A stretch of DNA of 64,000 nt from Pseudomaricurvus alcaniphilus. GTDB lineage: Bacteria; Pseudomonadota; Gammaproteobacteria; Pseudomonadales; Cellvibrionaceae. The stretch spans positions 62,001 through 126,000 of the forward strand of contig NZ_JAAOIX010000004.1 in the NCBI RefSeq assembly GCF_011440395.1, written 5' to 3'. The translations under genes and the position numbers were made by a program. The notes beneath the pieces are model-generated. The model saw only the letters and a list, made by a program, of their open reading frames with translations. It was not told the origin of the DNA and did no database searches. Shown here in pieces: positions 29,570 to 39,451 of the stretch (position 1 is the stretch's first letter; each line of letters begins with the position of its first letter).

Positions 29570-30439
29570 TTACTTCTTGCTGGCTGCTACCTGGGCGGCA
29601 ACTTCTGCAGCAAAGTCAGCTTCAGCGACTTCGATGCCTTCACCCACCTCGAAGCGGATAAAGGATTTCACGGTAGCACCGGCATCCTTGACCAACTGGC
29701 CAACGGTGACGTCAGGGTTTTTAACAAACGGCTGCTGTACCAGGCTGTTTTCCTTGAGGAACTTGTTGACCCGGCCCACCATCATTTTCTCGACGATGTT
29801 GTCCGGCTTGCCCGCCATATCCGGCTGCGCCTTGATGATTTCCTTTTCTTTGGCCAGCTCTTCATCCGGCATGTCTTCAGGGCTTACAACCCGTGGATTA
29901 ACGGCTGCCACGTGCATGGCGACATCCTTGGCCACTTCGGCAGAACCGCCTTCCAGGCTGACCACAACTGCAATTTTGCTGTTGGAGTGCACATAGGCAC
30001 CCAGTACGCCACCCTCAACCACCTGCACGCGACGCAGGCCGATGTTTTCGCCGATTTTTTGCACCAGCGCCTGGCGAGTCTCCTCCAGGCCGGCAGCCAA
30101 CAGGGCCGCCACATCGTCACTCTTGGCATTAAACGCCGCTTCCAAGGCGGTGTCGACAAACGCCAGGAAGCCGGTATCGCGGGCGGCGAAGTCGGTTTCA
30201 GAGTTGACTTCGACCACTACCGCATAGGCGCCGTCGTCGGCAACCTTGACCGCAACAACACCATCAGCAGCGGTGCGACCGGCTTTCTTTTCAGCTTTCA
30301 GACCGGAGGCCTTGCGCAAGTTTTCAATGGCCAGATCGATGTTACCATCGGCTTCGTTCAGTGCCTTTTTGCACTCCATCATGCCGAGACCAGTGCGCTC
30401 GCGCAGTTCTTTTACCATCGAAGCAGAAACAGCTGCCAT
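29570..30439 (-). CDS. tsf: Elongation factor Ts
   Basis: 289 residues. The N-terminal UBA-like domain has [20 protein letters not shown], followed by core domains with [12 protein letters not shown] and the dimerisation region near [20 protein letters not shown]. It exchanges GDP on EF-Tu. The C-terminus matches the long proteobacterial form. It follows rpsB across a gap that carries a strong hairpin terminator. Confidence 0.97.
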   Translation of the reverse strand: MAAVSASMVKELRERTGLGMMECKKALNEADGNIDLAIENLRKASGLKAEKKAGRTAADGVVAVKVADDGAYAVVVEVNSETDFAARDTGFLAFVDTALEAAFNAKSDDVAALLAAGLEETRQALVQKIGENIGLRRVQVVEGGVLGAYVHSNSKIAVVVSLEGGSAEVAKDVAMHVAAVNPRVVSPEDMPDEELAKEKEIIKAQPDMAGKPDNIVEKMMVGRVNKFLKENSLVQQPFVKNPDVTVGQLVKDAGATVKSFIRFEVGEGIEVAEADFAAEVAAQVAASKK

Positions 30440-30475
30440 GACAATATCCTCTTCATTAATTGCGTATTCAAATTC

Positions 30476-30501
30476 AAAAAAGGGGGCCGGGCCCCCTTTT
30501 T
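30476..30501 (-). terminator. Bidirectional terminator between rpsB and tsf
   Basis: Six A, then GGGGGC-CGG-GCCCCC, then five T: a symmetrical stem with U-tracts on both strands. It sits inside the rpsB-tsf operon, so it probably acts as a partial terminator that sets the S2:EF-Ts ratio. Confidence 0.8.
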
Positions 30502-30550
30502 GCGTTTCCCGACCCTTGAGCGGACCCGGGAAATATGACCAGCCCGGGCC

Positions 30551-31300
30551 TTACTGGGCCGCAGCTTCGTCGTCGTTCACCTCGACAAACTCGTCGGCCT
30601 TGGCGGCGCCACCCTGCAGGTTCGCTGCGCCTTCCAGACAGGCATCGGCAACCGCTGAAGCGTACAGCTTGACCGCGCGAATAGCGTCGTCGTTACCTGG
30701 AATAACGTAGTCAACACCGACCGGATCGCTGTTGGTATCGACGATACCAATAACCGGGATACCCAGCTTGTTGGCTTCCTGAATGGCGATGCGCTCGTGC
30801 TCAACATCGATCACAAACAGCGCGTCTGGCAGGCCGCCCATATCCTTGATACCGCCAATAGACAGCTCCAGCTTGTCCTTGGTACGGCTGCGCATCAGCG
30901 CTTCTTTCTTGGTCAGCTTTTCGAAAGTACCGTCGGTCTGCTGGGCCTCGAGCTCGCGGAAGCGACGGATAGACGTGCGAATGGTCTTGTAGTTGGTCAG
31001 CATACCGCCCAGCCAGCGGTGGCTGACGTAGGGCTGGTTAGCGCGCTCGGCCTGCTCGCGGATAATCTTGGAAGCCGCACGCTTGGTGCCGACAAACAGG
31101 ATTTTCTTCTTCTGCGACGCCATCTGGGTAACAACGGCCAGGGCTTCGTTAAAGGCGGGTACGGTGTGCTCAAGATTGATGATATGAATCTTGTTGCGGG
31201 CACCGAAGATGTACTGGTTCATCTTGGGGTTCCAGTACCGGGTTTGGTGACCGAAGTGGACACCGGCTTGCAGCATATCGCGCATGCTTACGTTAGGCAT
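30551..31300 (-). CDS. rpsB: 30S ribosomal protein S2
   Basis: 249 residues from the ATG at 31300 ([25 protein letters not shown]). Upstream in-frame codons are leader only. Family blocks [34 protein letters not shown] and the acidic C-terminus are present. It is a structural component of the small ribosomal subunit needed for S1 binding. It is the first gene of the rpsB-tsf-pyrH-frr cluster, transcribed from a strong promoter at 31422-31451. Confidence 0.97.
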   Translation of the reverse strand: MPNVSMRDMLQAGVHFGHQTRYWNPKMNQYIFGARNKIHIINLEHTVPAFNEALAVVTQMASQKKKILFVGTKRAASKIIREQAERANQPYVSHRWLGGMLTNYKTIRTSIRRFRELEAQQTDGTFEKLTKKEALMRSRTKDKLELSIGGIKDMGGLPDALFVIDVEHERIAIQEANKLGIPVIGIVDTNSDPVGVDYVIPGNDDAIRAVKLYASAVADACLEGAANLQGGAAKADEFVEVNDDEAAAQ

Positions 31301-31690
31301 AATAATATATTCCTGGGTTAGGCCTCCACACACCCCATTGGTCAACCCCTGGCGATGCTAACACCGCGGGGCACCCAGACCGATGTGACGGTGCATGTGT
31401 GACGATAAGTAAAATTTCTGGTTTAAATCCCGCTCCGGCAGTGCCTGTCAACAAGCAATGACGACTACCACCGAAAAGCAGGGCGCGCTTTATACCACAA
31501 ACCAGAACACAAGGAAAGCCGCCAGCCCCCTACTTCTCTCCGGGCGCTTGGTTTACAATACAACGCTTTTCCTGCCAGTGAGGCGAACTCAGGGCCGTCC
31601 ACAGCGCCTGCAACCGAATTTTGCGTTGAAATTTATGCAAGGCTGGCAATCGCAGTCCCCATCGAAGTACAGCGGAAACCCGTCGATATC
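31301..31690. other. Divergent intergenic region between rpsB and map
   Basis: 390 bases with no gene. It contains the rpsB promoter (31422-31451) and a TACAAT hexamer at 31554-31559 that could be the -10 of map. Ribosomal protein S2 autoregulation would act in the rpsB leader of about 110 nt; no structure was modelled. Confidence 0.6.
31422..31451 (-). promoter_or_regulatory. Sigma-70 promoter for rpsB
   Basis: On the minus strand TTGACA (31451-31446) is a perfect -35 box. It is followed after 18 bases by TTTAAA (31427-31422), a 4/6 match to the -10 box. It lies about 120 bases upstream of the rpsB start codon, as expected for a ribosomal protein operon with a leader. Confidence 0.6.
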
Positions 31691-32470
31691 ATGAGTGTAA
31701 GCATTAAAACCCCGGAACAAATCGCTAAAATGCGCGTCGCCGGCCGCATGGCCGCCGAACTCCTCGACCTGATCGAAGAGTACGTGGTGCCCGGTGTGAC
31801 CACCGCCGAGCTGGATCGAATTTGCCACGAGCATATTGTGAACGTGCAAAAGGCAATTCCCGCGCCACTTAACTACAAGGGCTTCCCGAAGTCCATTTGC
31901 ACCTCGGTCAACCAGGTGGTCTGTCACGGTATCCCCTCGGAGAAGAAAATCCTCAAGAACGGCGATATCATCAATATCGACGTCACCGTTATCTACGATG
32001 GCTGGTATGGCGACACCAGCAAGATGTACACCGTCGGCAAGGTTGCGCCGCACGCGCAGCGACTGATCCAGGTTACCCAGGAGTGTCTCTATAAGGGCAT
32101 CGAGCTGGTCAGGCCTGGCTGTCGGCTGGGAGATATCGGCCACGTGATCCAGCAACATGCGGAAAAGAACTACTACTCCGTGGTGCGGGAATACTGCGGC
32201 CACGGTATCGGCGACACCTTCCACGAGGACCCCCAGGTGGTTCACTACGGCAAGCCCAATACCGGCCTGGAACTAAAGGAAGGCATGACCTTTACCATTG
32301 AACCGATGATTAACGCTGGCAAGGCGGCGACCCGCCTGCTGGCCGATGGCTGGACCGTTGAAACCCGCGACAAGCGGCTTTCGGCGCAGTGGGAACACAC
32401 CCTGGCGGTCACCGCCGATGGGGTGGAAGTCTTGACCCGGCGCCCGGACGAACCCTTCCGGGGCCCGTAA
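31691..32470 (+). CDS. map: Methionine aminopeptidase, type I
   Basis: 259 residues. It removes the initiator Met from nascent proteins. The five metal ligands are visible: Asp in INIDVTVIYDGWYGDTSKM (two Asp), His in CGHGIGDTFHEDP, Glu in FTIEPMINAG and Glu in AQWEHTLAV. It is divergent from rpsB and followed 37 bases later by glnD, the conserved arrangement in gammaproteobacteria. Confidence 0.96.
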   Translation: MSVSIKTPEQIAKMRVAGRMAAELLDLIEEYVVPGVTTAELDRICHEHIVNVQKAIPAPLNYKGFPKSICTSVNQVVCHGIPSEKKILKNGDIINIDVTVIYDGWYGDTSKMYTVGKVAPHAQRLIQVTQECLYKGIELVRPGCRLGDIGHVIQQHAEKNYYSVVREYCGHGIGDTFHEDPQVVHYGKPNTGLELKEGMTFTIEPMINAGKAATRLLADGWTVETRDKRLSAQWEHTLAVTADGVEVLTRRPDEPFRGP

Positions 32471-32507
32471 TCCCGGGGTTGGGCAGCCCCGCCCGCCCCG
32501 ACACCTT

Positions 32508-35243
32508 ATGCACACCAACCAGGCAGCCCACTCGCGCATGAAATACCCCACGCCCTACTTTGAACGACCGCCACTGTTTTTCTCCCAGTATCGCTTTCGG
32601 CAGCACCTGTTTAGCGACGGGGCCAACCAGATTACGGTTTTCAAAGATGCCCTGCACGGTGCCGACGTTCACCTCAATGATCGCTTTGCCGAAGGCGAGG
32701 AGATTCGCAGCCTCATCTTTGAGCGCGCCTCGCTGGTAGATTGCATCCTGCACTATGCCTGGCACCAGTTCCCATGGAGCGACAATGCCTGCCTGATCGC
32801 AGTGGGTGGTTACGGGCGCGGTGAGCTGCACCCGAAATCCGACATCGACCTGTTGATACTGCTGCGACAAGAGCTGCCGGAAGATCTCGCCAGTGCCGAA
32901 AAGCTGTTGCTGCTGCTCTGGGACATCGGCCTTAACATTGGGCACAGTGTGCGCACCATGGAGCAGTGTATCGACATTGCCGCCCAGGACATCAGCGTCG
33001 CCACCAGCATCATGGAAAGCCGGGCGGTAGTCGGCAACCCGAGCCTGTGTATCGAACTGAGAAAGCAGACCCTGCCCGACAAGATGTGGCCAATGATCGA
33101 CTTTTTCCACGCCAAATGGAAAGAGCAGCAGGACCGCCACCAAAAATACAACAACACCGAATACAACCTGGAACCCAACGTCAAAAACGCCCCCGGCGGC
33201 CTGCGCGACATCCAGACCATCGCCTGGGTGGCAAAACGTCACTTTGGGGTCAACACCCTCGATCAACTGGGGGGGCAGGACTTCTTCACCGAGGAGGAGT
33301 TCGCGGTACTGGTGAGCGGCCAGGAATTCCTCTGGCGGGTTCGCTATGGCCTGCACAAACTGGCCGGGCGGGCTGAAGAGCGCCTGCTGTTTGACCACCA
33401 GCGCCAACTGGCCACCGAGTTCGGCTATAAAGACACCGACAGCATCCTCGCAGTTGAACAGTTTATGCGCCGCTACTACCGGGTAGTGATCGCCCTGCGC
33501 GAGCTCAATGACGTGCTGATGCACTACCTCAATGAAGCGGTGCTAAACCGCAATGGCAACGCCGAAATTGTTGCCATCAATGAGCGCTTTCAATTGCGCG
33601 ATAATTATATCGAAGTCACCCAGCAGGATATTTTCCTGAACCATCCCTATGCGCTGCTGGAAATATTTGTCCATATGGGCCGCAATCCCGCCATCATCGG
33701 GGTGCGCCCGGAAACCATCCGGTTGCTGCGCGAGCACCGGGAGCTGATCGACGACGATTTTCGCAAGAACCCGGTCAATACCGCCTATTTTATGCAGCTA
33801 CTGAGCTGCCACCAAAGCCTGGCCACCCAGCTGCGACGCATGAAGCGCTACAATATACTGGGCCGCTACCTGCCGGAATTTGGCAATATTATCGGCCAGA
33901 TGCAGCATGACCTGTTTCATATATATACCGTGGACCAGCACACCCTGGTGGTCATTGAAAACATCTGCGCCCTGCACAACCCCAGTAGCCGGGAGCGATT
34001 CTCCCAGGCCTACTACTGCATGAAAGCGCTGCCGAAGCCGGAACTGCTCTACATTGCCGGTCTCTACCACGATATCGCCAAGGGCCGCGGCGGCGATCAC
34101 TCCACCCTCGGCGCTGTGGACGCCCTGCAATTTTGCGAGCGCCACGGCCTGGCAAGCGAGGAAGCCAAATTGGTGGCCTGGCTGGTGGAAAAGCACCTGT
34201 TGATGTCCTTCGTATCGCAGAAAAAAGACCTCGCTGACCCGGACGTAATTCATGAATTCGCGCTGGAGATGGGTGACGAAACCCACCTCAATTACCTCTA
34301 CGCCCTGACCGTAGCCGACATTAACGCTACCAACCCCAATCTTTGGAGCACCTGGCGCGCCAGCCTGATGCGCCAGCTTTATAACGAGACCATCCGGGTT
34401 CTGCGCCGCGGCCTGGAAAACCCGGTCGACCAGAAGGATATCATCGAAGAGACCCAGGCAACGGCCATGCAGTACCTGCTCAAGCGCGGCATTGACCGGA
34501 CAGCGATCAACAAGGTCTGGGGCTATCTGGGCGACGACTACTTCCTGCACGAGCACGCCCGCGACATCATCTGGCAAAGCGAGGCAATCATTCGCCACAA
34601 CAGCAAAGACGACTTGATCATGGTGCGCGAGACCACCAACCTGAAACACGAGGGTGCCACCGAGATATTTGTCCGCACCAAGGATCGCAAAAACGTCTTT
34701 GCTGCAGTGGCCTACACTCTCGACCAGCTCAACCTGTCGATCCAGAATGCGCGCCTCTACAACACCGATCGCGGCGGCTATACCATCGATACCTTTTACG
34801 TCCTGGATCACAATAACCAGCCGATTGGCAACGACCCGGCCAGAGTTGACAGAATCAAAAGCGCGCTCAAGAAGGCCCTCGAATCAGACAGCCTCTTCAG
34901 CGATACCACCAGACGCCTCACCCCGCGCCAGCTGAAGAACTTTTCCATACCCACGCGCACCAAGATCAGCAATGACATTCGCAGCAACTCCACCGTTCTG
35001 GAAGTGGTAACCCCGGACAGGCCGGGCCTGCTGGCCATCATTGCCAGGATCTTTATGCAGCACAATATCCAGCTCAACAGCGCCAAGATCGCGACCCTGG
35101 GCGAGCGGGTGGAGGATATATTCTACCTGGTGGATGCCAATGGCGAGCCCCTCAGCGACCCCGACTTTTGCAACACCCTGCAGGCCCAGATCCGCACCCA
35201 ATTGGATCAGCAGGTGGTCGGCACCGATACCATCACCAGCTGA
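32508..35243 (+). CDS. glnD: Bifunctional uridylyltransferase/uridylyl-removing enzyme GlnD
   Basis: 911 residues. It senses glutamine and modifies PII proteins. The nucleotidyltransferase motif GGYGRGELHPKSDIDLLIL lies near residue 103. The HD domain of the UR activity is present (LYHDIAKGRGGDHS, about residue 525). Two C-terminal ACT domains follow (about 705-790 and 820-900), the latter with VTPDRPGLLAIIARIFMQ. ATG at 32508 gives a short extra N-terminus; the ATG at 32538 is the alternative. Together with glnN it implies a PII/Ntr nitrogen-control system in this organism. Confidence 0.96.
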   Translation: MHTNQAAHSRMKYPTPYFERPPLFFSQYRFRQHLFSDGANQITVFKDALHGADVHLNDRFAEGEEIRSLIFERASLVDCILHYAWHQFPWSDNACLIAVGGYGRGELHPKSDIDLLILLRQELPEDLASAEKLLLLLWDIGLNIGHSVRTMEQCIDIAAQDISVATSIMESRAVVGNPSLCIELRKQTLPDKMWPMIDFFHAKWKEQQDRHQKYNNTEYNLEPNVKNAPGGLRDIQTIAWVAKRHFGVNTLDQLGGQDFFTEEEFAVLVSGQEFLWRVRYGLHKLAGRAEERLLFDHQRQLATEFGYKDTDSILAVEQFMRRYYRVVIALRELNDVLMHYLNEAVLNRNGNAEIVAINERFQLRDNYIEVTQQDIFLNHPYALLEIFVHMGRNPAIIGVRPETIRLLREHRELIDDDFRKNPVNTAYFMQLLSCHQSLATQLRRMKRYNILGRYLPEFGNIIGQMQHDLFHIYTVDQHTLVVIENICALHNPSSRERFSQAYYCMKALPKPELLYIAGLYHDIAKGRGGDHSTLGAVDALQFCERHGLASEEAKLVAWLVEKHLLMSFVSQKKDLADPDVIHEFALEMGDETHLNYLYALTVADINATNPNLWSTWRASLMRQLYNETIRVLRRGLENPVDQKDIIEETQATAMQYLLKRGIDRTAINKVWGYLGDDYFLHEHARDIIWQSEAIIRHNSKDDLIMVRETTNLKHEGATEIFVRTKDRKNVFAAVAYTLDQLNLSIQNARLYNTDRGGYTIDTFYVLDHNNQPIGNDPARVDRIKSALKKALESDSLFSDTTRRLTPRQLKNFSIPTRTKISNDIRSNSTVLEVVTPDRPGLLAIIARIFMQHNIQLNSAKIATLGERVEDIFYLVDANGEPLSDPDFCNTLQAQIRTQLDQQVVGTDTITS

Positions 35244-35288
35244 GACGCCACACCCCGGCCCAAAATCTGACCCTACCGGAATAGCCCT

Positions 35289-36485
35289 ATGAACCCCGAC
35301 CTGGAACTCCTGCAGCCCTACCCATTCGAGAAGCTGGCCGCCCTGAAAGCCGGCCTCGAGCCGCCGGCGGCGCTGGCGCATATCGCCCTTTCCATCGGCG
35401 AGCCCAAGCACCAGCCGCCGGCGTTTGTGCTGCAGGCGCTGGTGGACAGCCTGCCGCGCATATCCAACTACCCGTCAACCATTGGCCTGCCGGAGCTGCG
35501 CCAGGCGATTGCCGACTGGCTCAGCCGGCGCTTCGGCCTGGCCGAGGGCAGCATCAGCGCGGCACGCCAGGTGCTGCCGGTAAACGGCACTCGCGAAGCC
35601 CTGTTTGCCTTCGCCCAGGCGGTTATCGACCGCAGCGAGCAGCCGCTGGTGATTATGCCCAACCCGTTTTACCAGATTTACGAAGGCGCAGCCCTGCTGG
35701 CCGGAGCCCAACCCCACTTTCTCAATTGCACCCGGGAAAATGGCTACACACCCGATTTCGACGCGGTCAGCCCCGCTACCTGGCAGCGCTGCCAACTGCT
35801 GTACCTGTGCTCACCGGGTAATCCCACCGGCGCAGTACTGGACTCCGCCACCCTGCAAAGACTGATCGCCCTGGCTGATGAACACGATTTTATTATTGCC
35901 AGCGATGAATGCTATTCGGAACTGTATTTCGACGAGCAACGGCCACCCATCGGGCTGCTGCAAGCCTGTGCGGACATGGGCCGCAATGACTACCGCCGCT
36001 GCGTGGTGTTTCACTCCCTCTCCAAGCGCTCCAACCTGCCCGGCCTGCGCTCGGGCTTCGTGGCCGGGGACGCCGACATTCTGGCCAAATTCCTGCACTA
36101 TCGCACCTACCACGGCTGTGCCATGTCCATACCCAGTCAGCTGGCCTCCGTCGCAGCCTGGCAAGACGAACAGCACGTGCGTGATAATCGCACGGCTTAC
36201 CGCGCCAAATTCGACACTGTACTGGATATATTGCAGGACGTTATGGAAGTCGAGCGCCCGGACGCCGGCTTTTACCTGTGGCCCCGCACGGCGCAAGCCG
36301 GTCACGAGTTTGCCCGCGACCTCTATGCCCGACAAAACGTCACGGTCTTGCCCGGACGATTTATCGCTCGCGCCGCCGACGGCATCAACCCCGGTGAGCA
36401 GCACGTGCGCATGGCGCTGGTGGCCACCGAGGCCGAGTGCCGGGAGGCGGCCGAGCGCATTCGCGACTTTATCCGCCGCGGCTGA
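35289..36485 (+). CDS. dapC: Succinyldiaminopimelate transaminase
   Basis: 398 residues, class I/II PLP aminotransferase. The PLP lysine lies in VFHSLSKRSNLPGLRSGF, and YLCSPGNPTGAVLD and ASDECYSELYF carry the cofactor-binding Asn, Asp and Tyr. The N-terminus MNPDLELLQPYPFEKLAALKA is diagnostic of DapC-type enzymes, which make N-succinyl-diaminopimelate for lysine and peptidoglycan. dapD and dapE follow 2-4 kb downstream on the same strand, supporting this assignment over other aminotransferases. Confidence 0.93.
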   Translation: MNPDLELLQPYPFEKLAALKAGLEPPAALAHIALSIGEPKHQPPAFVLQALVDSLPRISNYPSTIGLPELRQAIADWLSRRFGLAEGSISAARQVLPVNGTREALFAFAQAVIDRSEQPLVIMPNPFYQIYEGAALLAGAQPHFLNCTRENGYTPDFDAVSPATWQRCQLLYLCSPGNPTGAVLDSATLQRLIALADEHDFIIASDECYSELYFDEQRPPIGLLQACADMGRNDYRRCVVFHSLSKRSNLPGLRSGFVAGDADILAKFLHYRTYHGCAMSIPSQLASVAAWQDEQHVRDNRTAYRAKFDTVLDILQDVMEVERPDAGFYLWPRTAQAGHEFARDLYARQNVTVLPGRFIARAADGINPGEQHVRMALVATEAECREAAERIRDFIRRG

Positions 36486-36496
36486 GGCAAGGTCCC

Positions 36497-37165
36497 ATGG
36501 CCAGCATATGCCTGAGCAAGCCCGAGAGGGTCAATTATATCCAGCAGCGTCTGGAGGCACTCTATCCAAATCCGCCGATACCGCTGGACCACAAGGACCC
36601 CTACACCCTGCTGGTGGCGGTACTGCTCTCGGCCCAATGCACCGACCTGCGCGTCAACCAGGTGACCCCGGCGCTCTGGCAACTGGCGGACAACCCCTTT
36701 GCTATGGCGCTGCAGAAGGTCGAAGACATCCAGACGATCATTCGCCCCTGCGGCCTGTCACCCCAGAAAGCCAAGGCCATATCGGTACTCTCCCAGATGC
36801 TGGTGAGCGAACACAACGGCGAGGTGCCGGCGGATATGGCTGCACTGGAGAGGTTGCCCGGAGTAGGCCACAAGACGGCGAGCGTGGTCATGGCGCAGGC
36901 TTTTGGCGAACCCGCCTTCCCGGTGGACACCCATATTCACCGCCTGGCCCAGCGCTGGGGGCTGAGCAATGGCAAAAATGTGGCGCAGACAGAAAAAGAC
37001 CTGAAACGGCTGTTCCCCCGCGGCAGCTGGAACAAGCTGCACCTGCAGATCATCTTTTACGGACGGGAATTTTGCAGCGCGCGCGGCTGCGACGGAACGG
37101 TGTGCGAAATCTGCACCACTTGTTACCCCAACCGCAAACACCCAAAGAAAATCAACAAGCCCTGA
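36497..37165 (+). CDS. nth: Endonuclease III-type DNA glycosylase with atypical Fe-S cysteine spacing
   Basis: 222 residues from ATG at 36497; the frame extends upstream inside dapC. A DNA glycosylase/AP lyase for oxidised pyrimidines. The helix-hairpin-helix LPGVGHKTASVV supplies the catalytic Lys, and PVDTHIHRLAQRWGL the catalytic Asp. The C-terminus has five cysteines (C-x4-C-x4-C-x2-C-x2-C) instead of the E. coli C-x6-C-x2-C-x5-C, so the cluster loop may differ. It starts 11 bases after dapC and is probably co-transcribed with it. Confidence 0.92.
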   Translation: MASICLSKPERVNYIQQRLEALYPNPPIPLDHKDPYTLLVAVLLSAQCTDLRVNQVTPALWQLADNPFAMALQKVEDIQTIIRPCGLSPQKAKAISVLSQMLVSEHNGEVPADMAALERLPGVGHKTASVVMAQAFGEPAFPVDTHIHRLAQRWGLSNGKNVAQTEKDLKRLFPRGSWNKLHLQIIFYGREFCSARGCDGTVCEICTTCYPNRKHPKKINKP

Positions 37166-37217
37166 ATTCAAGTGCCGTCACAATTAATGGCCGGCAGCGG
37201 GGCTATTCAGGAGCGAA

Positions 37218-37670
37218 TCAGGAGCGCACAGGAAGCGGTCCAGTGGCGCGGGGGTCGTAGTATTTGCAGGGCGGGTGGCTCGGCACCTGCAGGTCGCGGG
37301 CGGCGAACGGGTTGTTGCGATCTCGCTCGGCGACCTCGCCTTCATCCACCAACCGCAGCTCGTGTGCCGGCCGGTGCTCACGCTCCGCCTGCAGCTGGGG
37401 CAGCGGATAATGGGCGGTGAGGATACTCTGCTCCGGCTCGATCCTGCAGACGGCACCGAGGCCTCGAATCACATCGCTGTAGAGTTGCGCCTCGCTGTAA
37501 CTCAAGCCTTTTTTCAGCGTCAGCAGTCGGCCGCCAAACAGCTTTTGCAGGGTTTTTCGCTCCTTGATTTTAAACCATTTGGCAAAGCGCCGCGCCACAT
37601 CACTACGGGTGTGGCCGAGGGTCACTTCACCCCAAAATACCACACGATAAGTAGAATGCTCAGAGGACAT
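37218..37670 (-). CDS. Uncharacterised small protein with an N-terminal domain common in gammaproteobacteria
   Basis: 150 residues from ATG at 37670, with GGGAG nine bases upstream. The first 70 residues (FWGEVTLGHTRSDVARRFAK through GGRLLTLKKGLSYSEAQLYS and VIRGLGAVCRIEPE) match a small domain I recognise at the N-terminus of several gammaproteobacterial inner-membrane proteins. In those it has the pattern GFxxxxVxxxxAxLFK ... LxKxVxLKKGLxxxxAxxYxxxLxxAGAxCxI. Here no membrane segments follow; the rest is polar and proline-rich with no signature. Function unknown. It is convergent with nth and divergent from the YffB-type gene. Confidence 0.7.
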   Translation of the reverse strand: MSSEHSTYRVVFWGEVTLGHTRSDVARRFAKWFKIKERKTLQKLFGGRLLTLKKGLSYSEAQLYSDVIRGLGAVCRIEPEQSILTAHYPLPQLQAEREHRPAHELRLVDEGEVAERDRNNPFAARDLQVPSHPPCKYYDPRATGPLPVRS

Positions 37671-38016
37671 CCCCAAAAACTCCCAACGGTAAATAAAACT
37701 GCCTCGCCGCTGCAACAGGCAAAATCACATCCCCGATCGCCACGACCTGGCGTGCGGCTCTGGGTGACCCCCAGTGGATTCCGCAAATTAATGTGAACCA
37801 GTCCACAAATTATAAAAAAGATCAGGGCATTTGTCACTTATTTCTACACATTTCACTAAATCCCTGGCTGTCTTCCCGACGCTTTAGCGACCCGGCCGGC
37901 AACGGTGCCGTGAATACAAGCGAGGAATTTGATATGATCCCCCGCCTGATTATCAGGCACCCTTTTTCGACAATGGCTTGCTGCGGCAGCCACCGGCACG
38001 GAGCGAACCAGCGAAC
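37671..38016. other. Divergent intergenic region before the YffB-type gene
   Basis: 346 bases without a gene. It includes an A/T-rich middle and a terminator-like hairpin at 37944-37967 oriented towards the downstream gene. A TATAAA hexamer near 37810 could serve as a -10 box. A small RNA or attenuated leader is possible but unproven. Confidence 0.5.
37944..37967 (+). terminator. Terminator-like hairpin upstream of the YffB-type gene
   Basis: GCCTGA-TTA-TCAGGC (6-bp stem, 3-base loop) is followed by ACCC and five T residues. No plus-strand gene ends nearby; nth ends about 780 bases upstream. The hairpin would therefore end a leader or a small RNA. Confidence 0.5.
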
Positions 38017-38361
38017 ATGACCCGTCTTTACGGCATCAGCAATTGCGACACAGTGAAAAAAGCCCGCAACTGGCTCGACAGCCACAGCGTCGACTACCAG
38101 TACTGCGACTTCCGCAAAGACGGCCTGAGCCGCGCAGACGTAATCGAGTGGGTGACACAACTGGGCTGGGAAACCCTGGTCAACAAGCGCAGCACCACCT
38201 GGAAAACCCTGGATGATGCCACTCGCCAGCAGATTACTGACGCCAGCGTTGTCGATCTTATCCTGGCCCACCCCACCCTGATCAAACGGCCACTGCTGGC
38301 GCGCGACGACCTGCTCAAGGTCGGTTTCAAGCCCGCCGAATACCAATCCCTGTTTCAGTAA
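38017..38361 (+). CDS. ArsC-like reductase family protein (YffB/Spx type)
   Basis: 114 residues from ATG at 38017, which gives the normal family length; an upstream in-frame leucine codon would add 13 residues. Thioredoxin-like ArsC/Spx fold with YGISNCDTVKKARNWLD, the single N-terminal Cys of the YffB group, and the conserved LIKRPLL basic motif near residue 91. Despite its name, YffB shows no arsenate reduction and may use glutathione. A neighbour of dapD in pseudomonads too, where it sits between dapC and dapD. Function remains unclear. Confidence 0.9.
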   Translation: MTRLYGISNCDTVKKARNWLDSHSVDYQYCDFRKDGLSRADVIEWVTQLGWETLVNKRSTTWKTLDDATRQQITDASVVDLILAHPTLIKRPLLARDDLLKVGFKPAEYQSLFQ

Positions 38362-38428
38362 CTTGCGCCGGGGCAACCCGCACCTGGCGGCTTAACCACC
38401 TCCTACAAATACAAACGGAATCTTAACC

Positions 38429-39451
38429 ATGAGCAATCTCTACTCTTTCGGCCTCGGTGTCGGCACTCACAACAGCAAGGGCCAATGGCTGGAAGTCTAC
38501 TACCCCAAGCCCCAGCTGAACCCCAGCGCTGCACTGGCCGCAGCCGCCAACAAGGCACTGGGTTACAGCGGTGGCAACCAGGCCATCGCCCTCGACAACA
38601 GTCAACTGGCAGCCCTGGCCGCGGCGCTTGAGGCGGCCGGTGAAGCTGACCAGGCAACCCTCGCCCGCAGCCTGCAAGAGAGCCAGCGACCACTGGTGGC
38701 TACCCTGCTCAGCGAAGACGCGGCGCCGGCGTCAGTACCGGAGGGCTACCTGAAGCTGCAACTGATCTCTCACCGCCTGGTAAAACCCCACGGCACCAAC
38801 CTCACCGGCCTGTTCGGCACCCTCCCCAATGTCGCCTGGACCAACCTCGGCGCCATCGACCTGGACGAGTTGCCCGAGCGGCAGCTGCAAGCGCGCCTGC
38901 AGGGTGAACTGCTGGATGTGGACTGCGTCGACAAGTTCCCGAAAATGACCAACTACGTGGTGCCCAAGGGCGTCCGCATCGCCCATACCGCCCGGGTCCG
39001 CCTCGGCGCCTATATCGGCGAAGGCACCACCATCATGCACGAGGGCTTCGTCAACTTTAACGCCGGCACCGAAGGGCCGGGTATGATCGAAGGTCGGATT
39101 TCCGCCGGTGTGTTTGTGGGCAAGGGCTCCGACCTGGGTGGTGGCTGCTCCACCATGGGCACCCTGTCCGGGGGCGGCAACATCATTATCTCCGTTGGCG
39201 AAGAGTGCCTGCTGGGCGCCAATGCCGGCATCGGCATCCCGCTGGGCGATCGCTGCACGGTGGAAGCGGGCCTGTACATTACCGCCGGCACCAAGGTCAT
39301 CCTGCTGGACGACGGCAACAACGAAGTAGAACAGCTCAAGGCCCGGGAACTGGCCGGCAAGTCCGACCTGCTGTTCCGCCGCAACTCCATCACCGGCGCG
39401 GTGGAGTGCAAGACCAATAAATCGGCTGTAGCCCTCAACGCCGAGCTGCAC

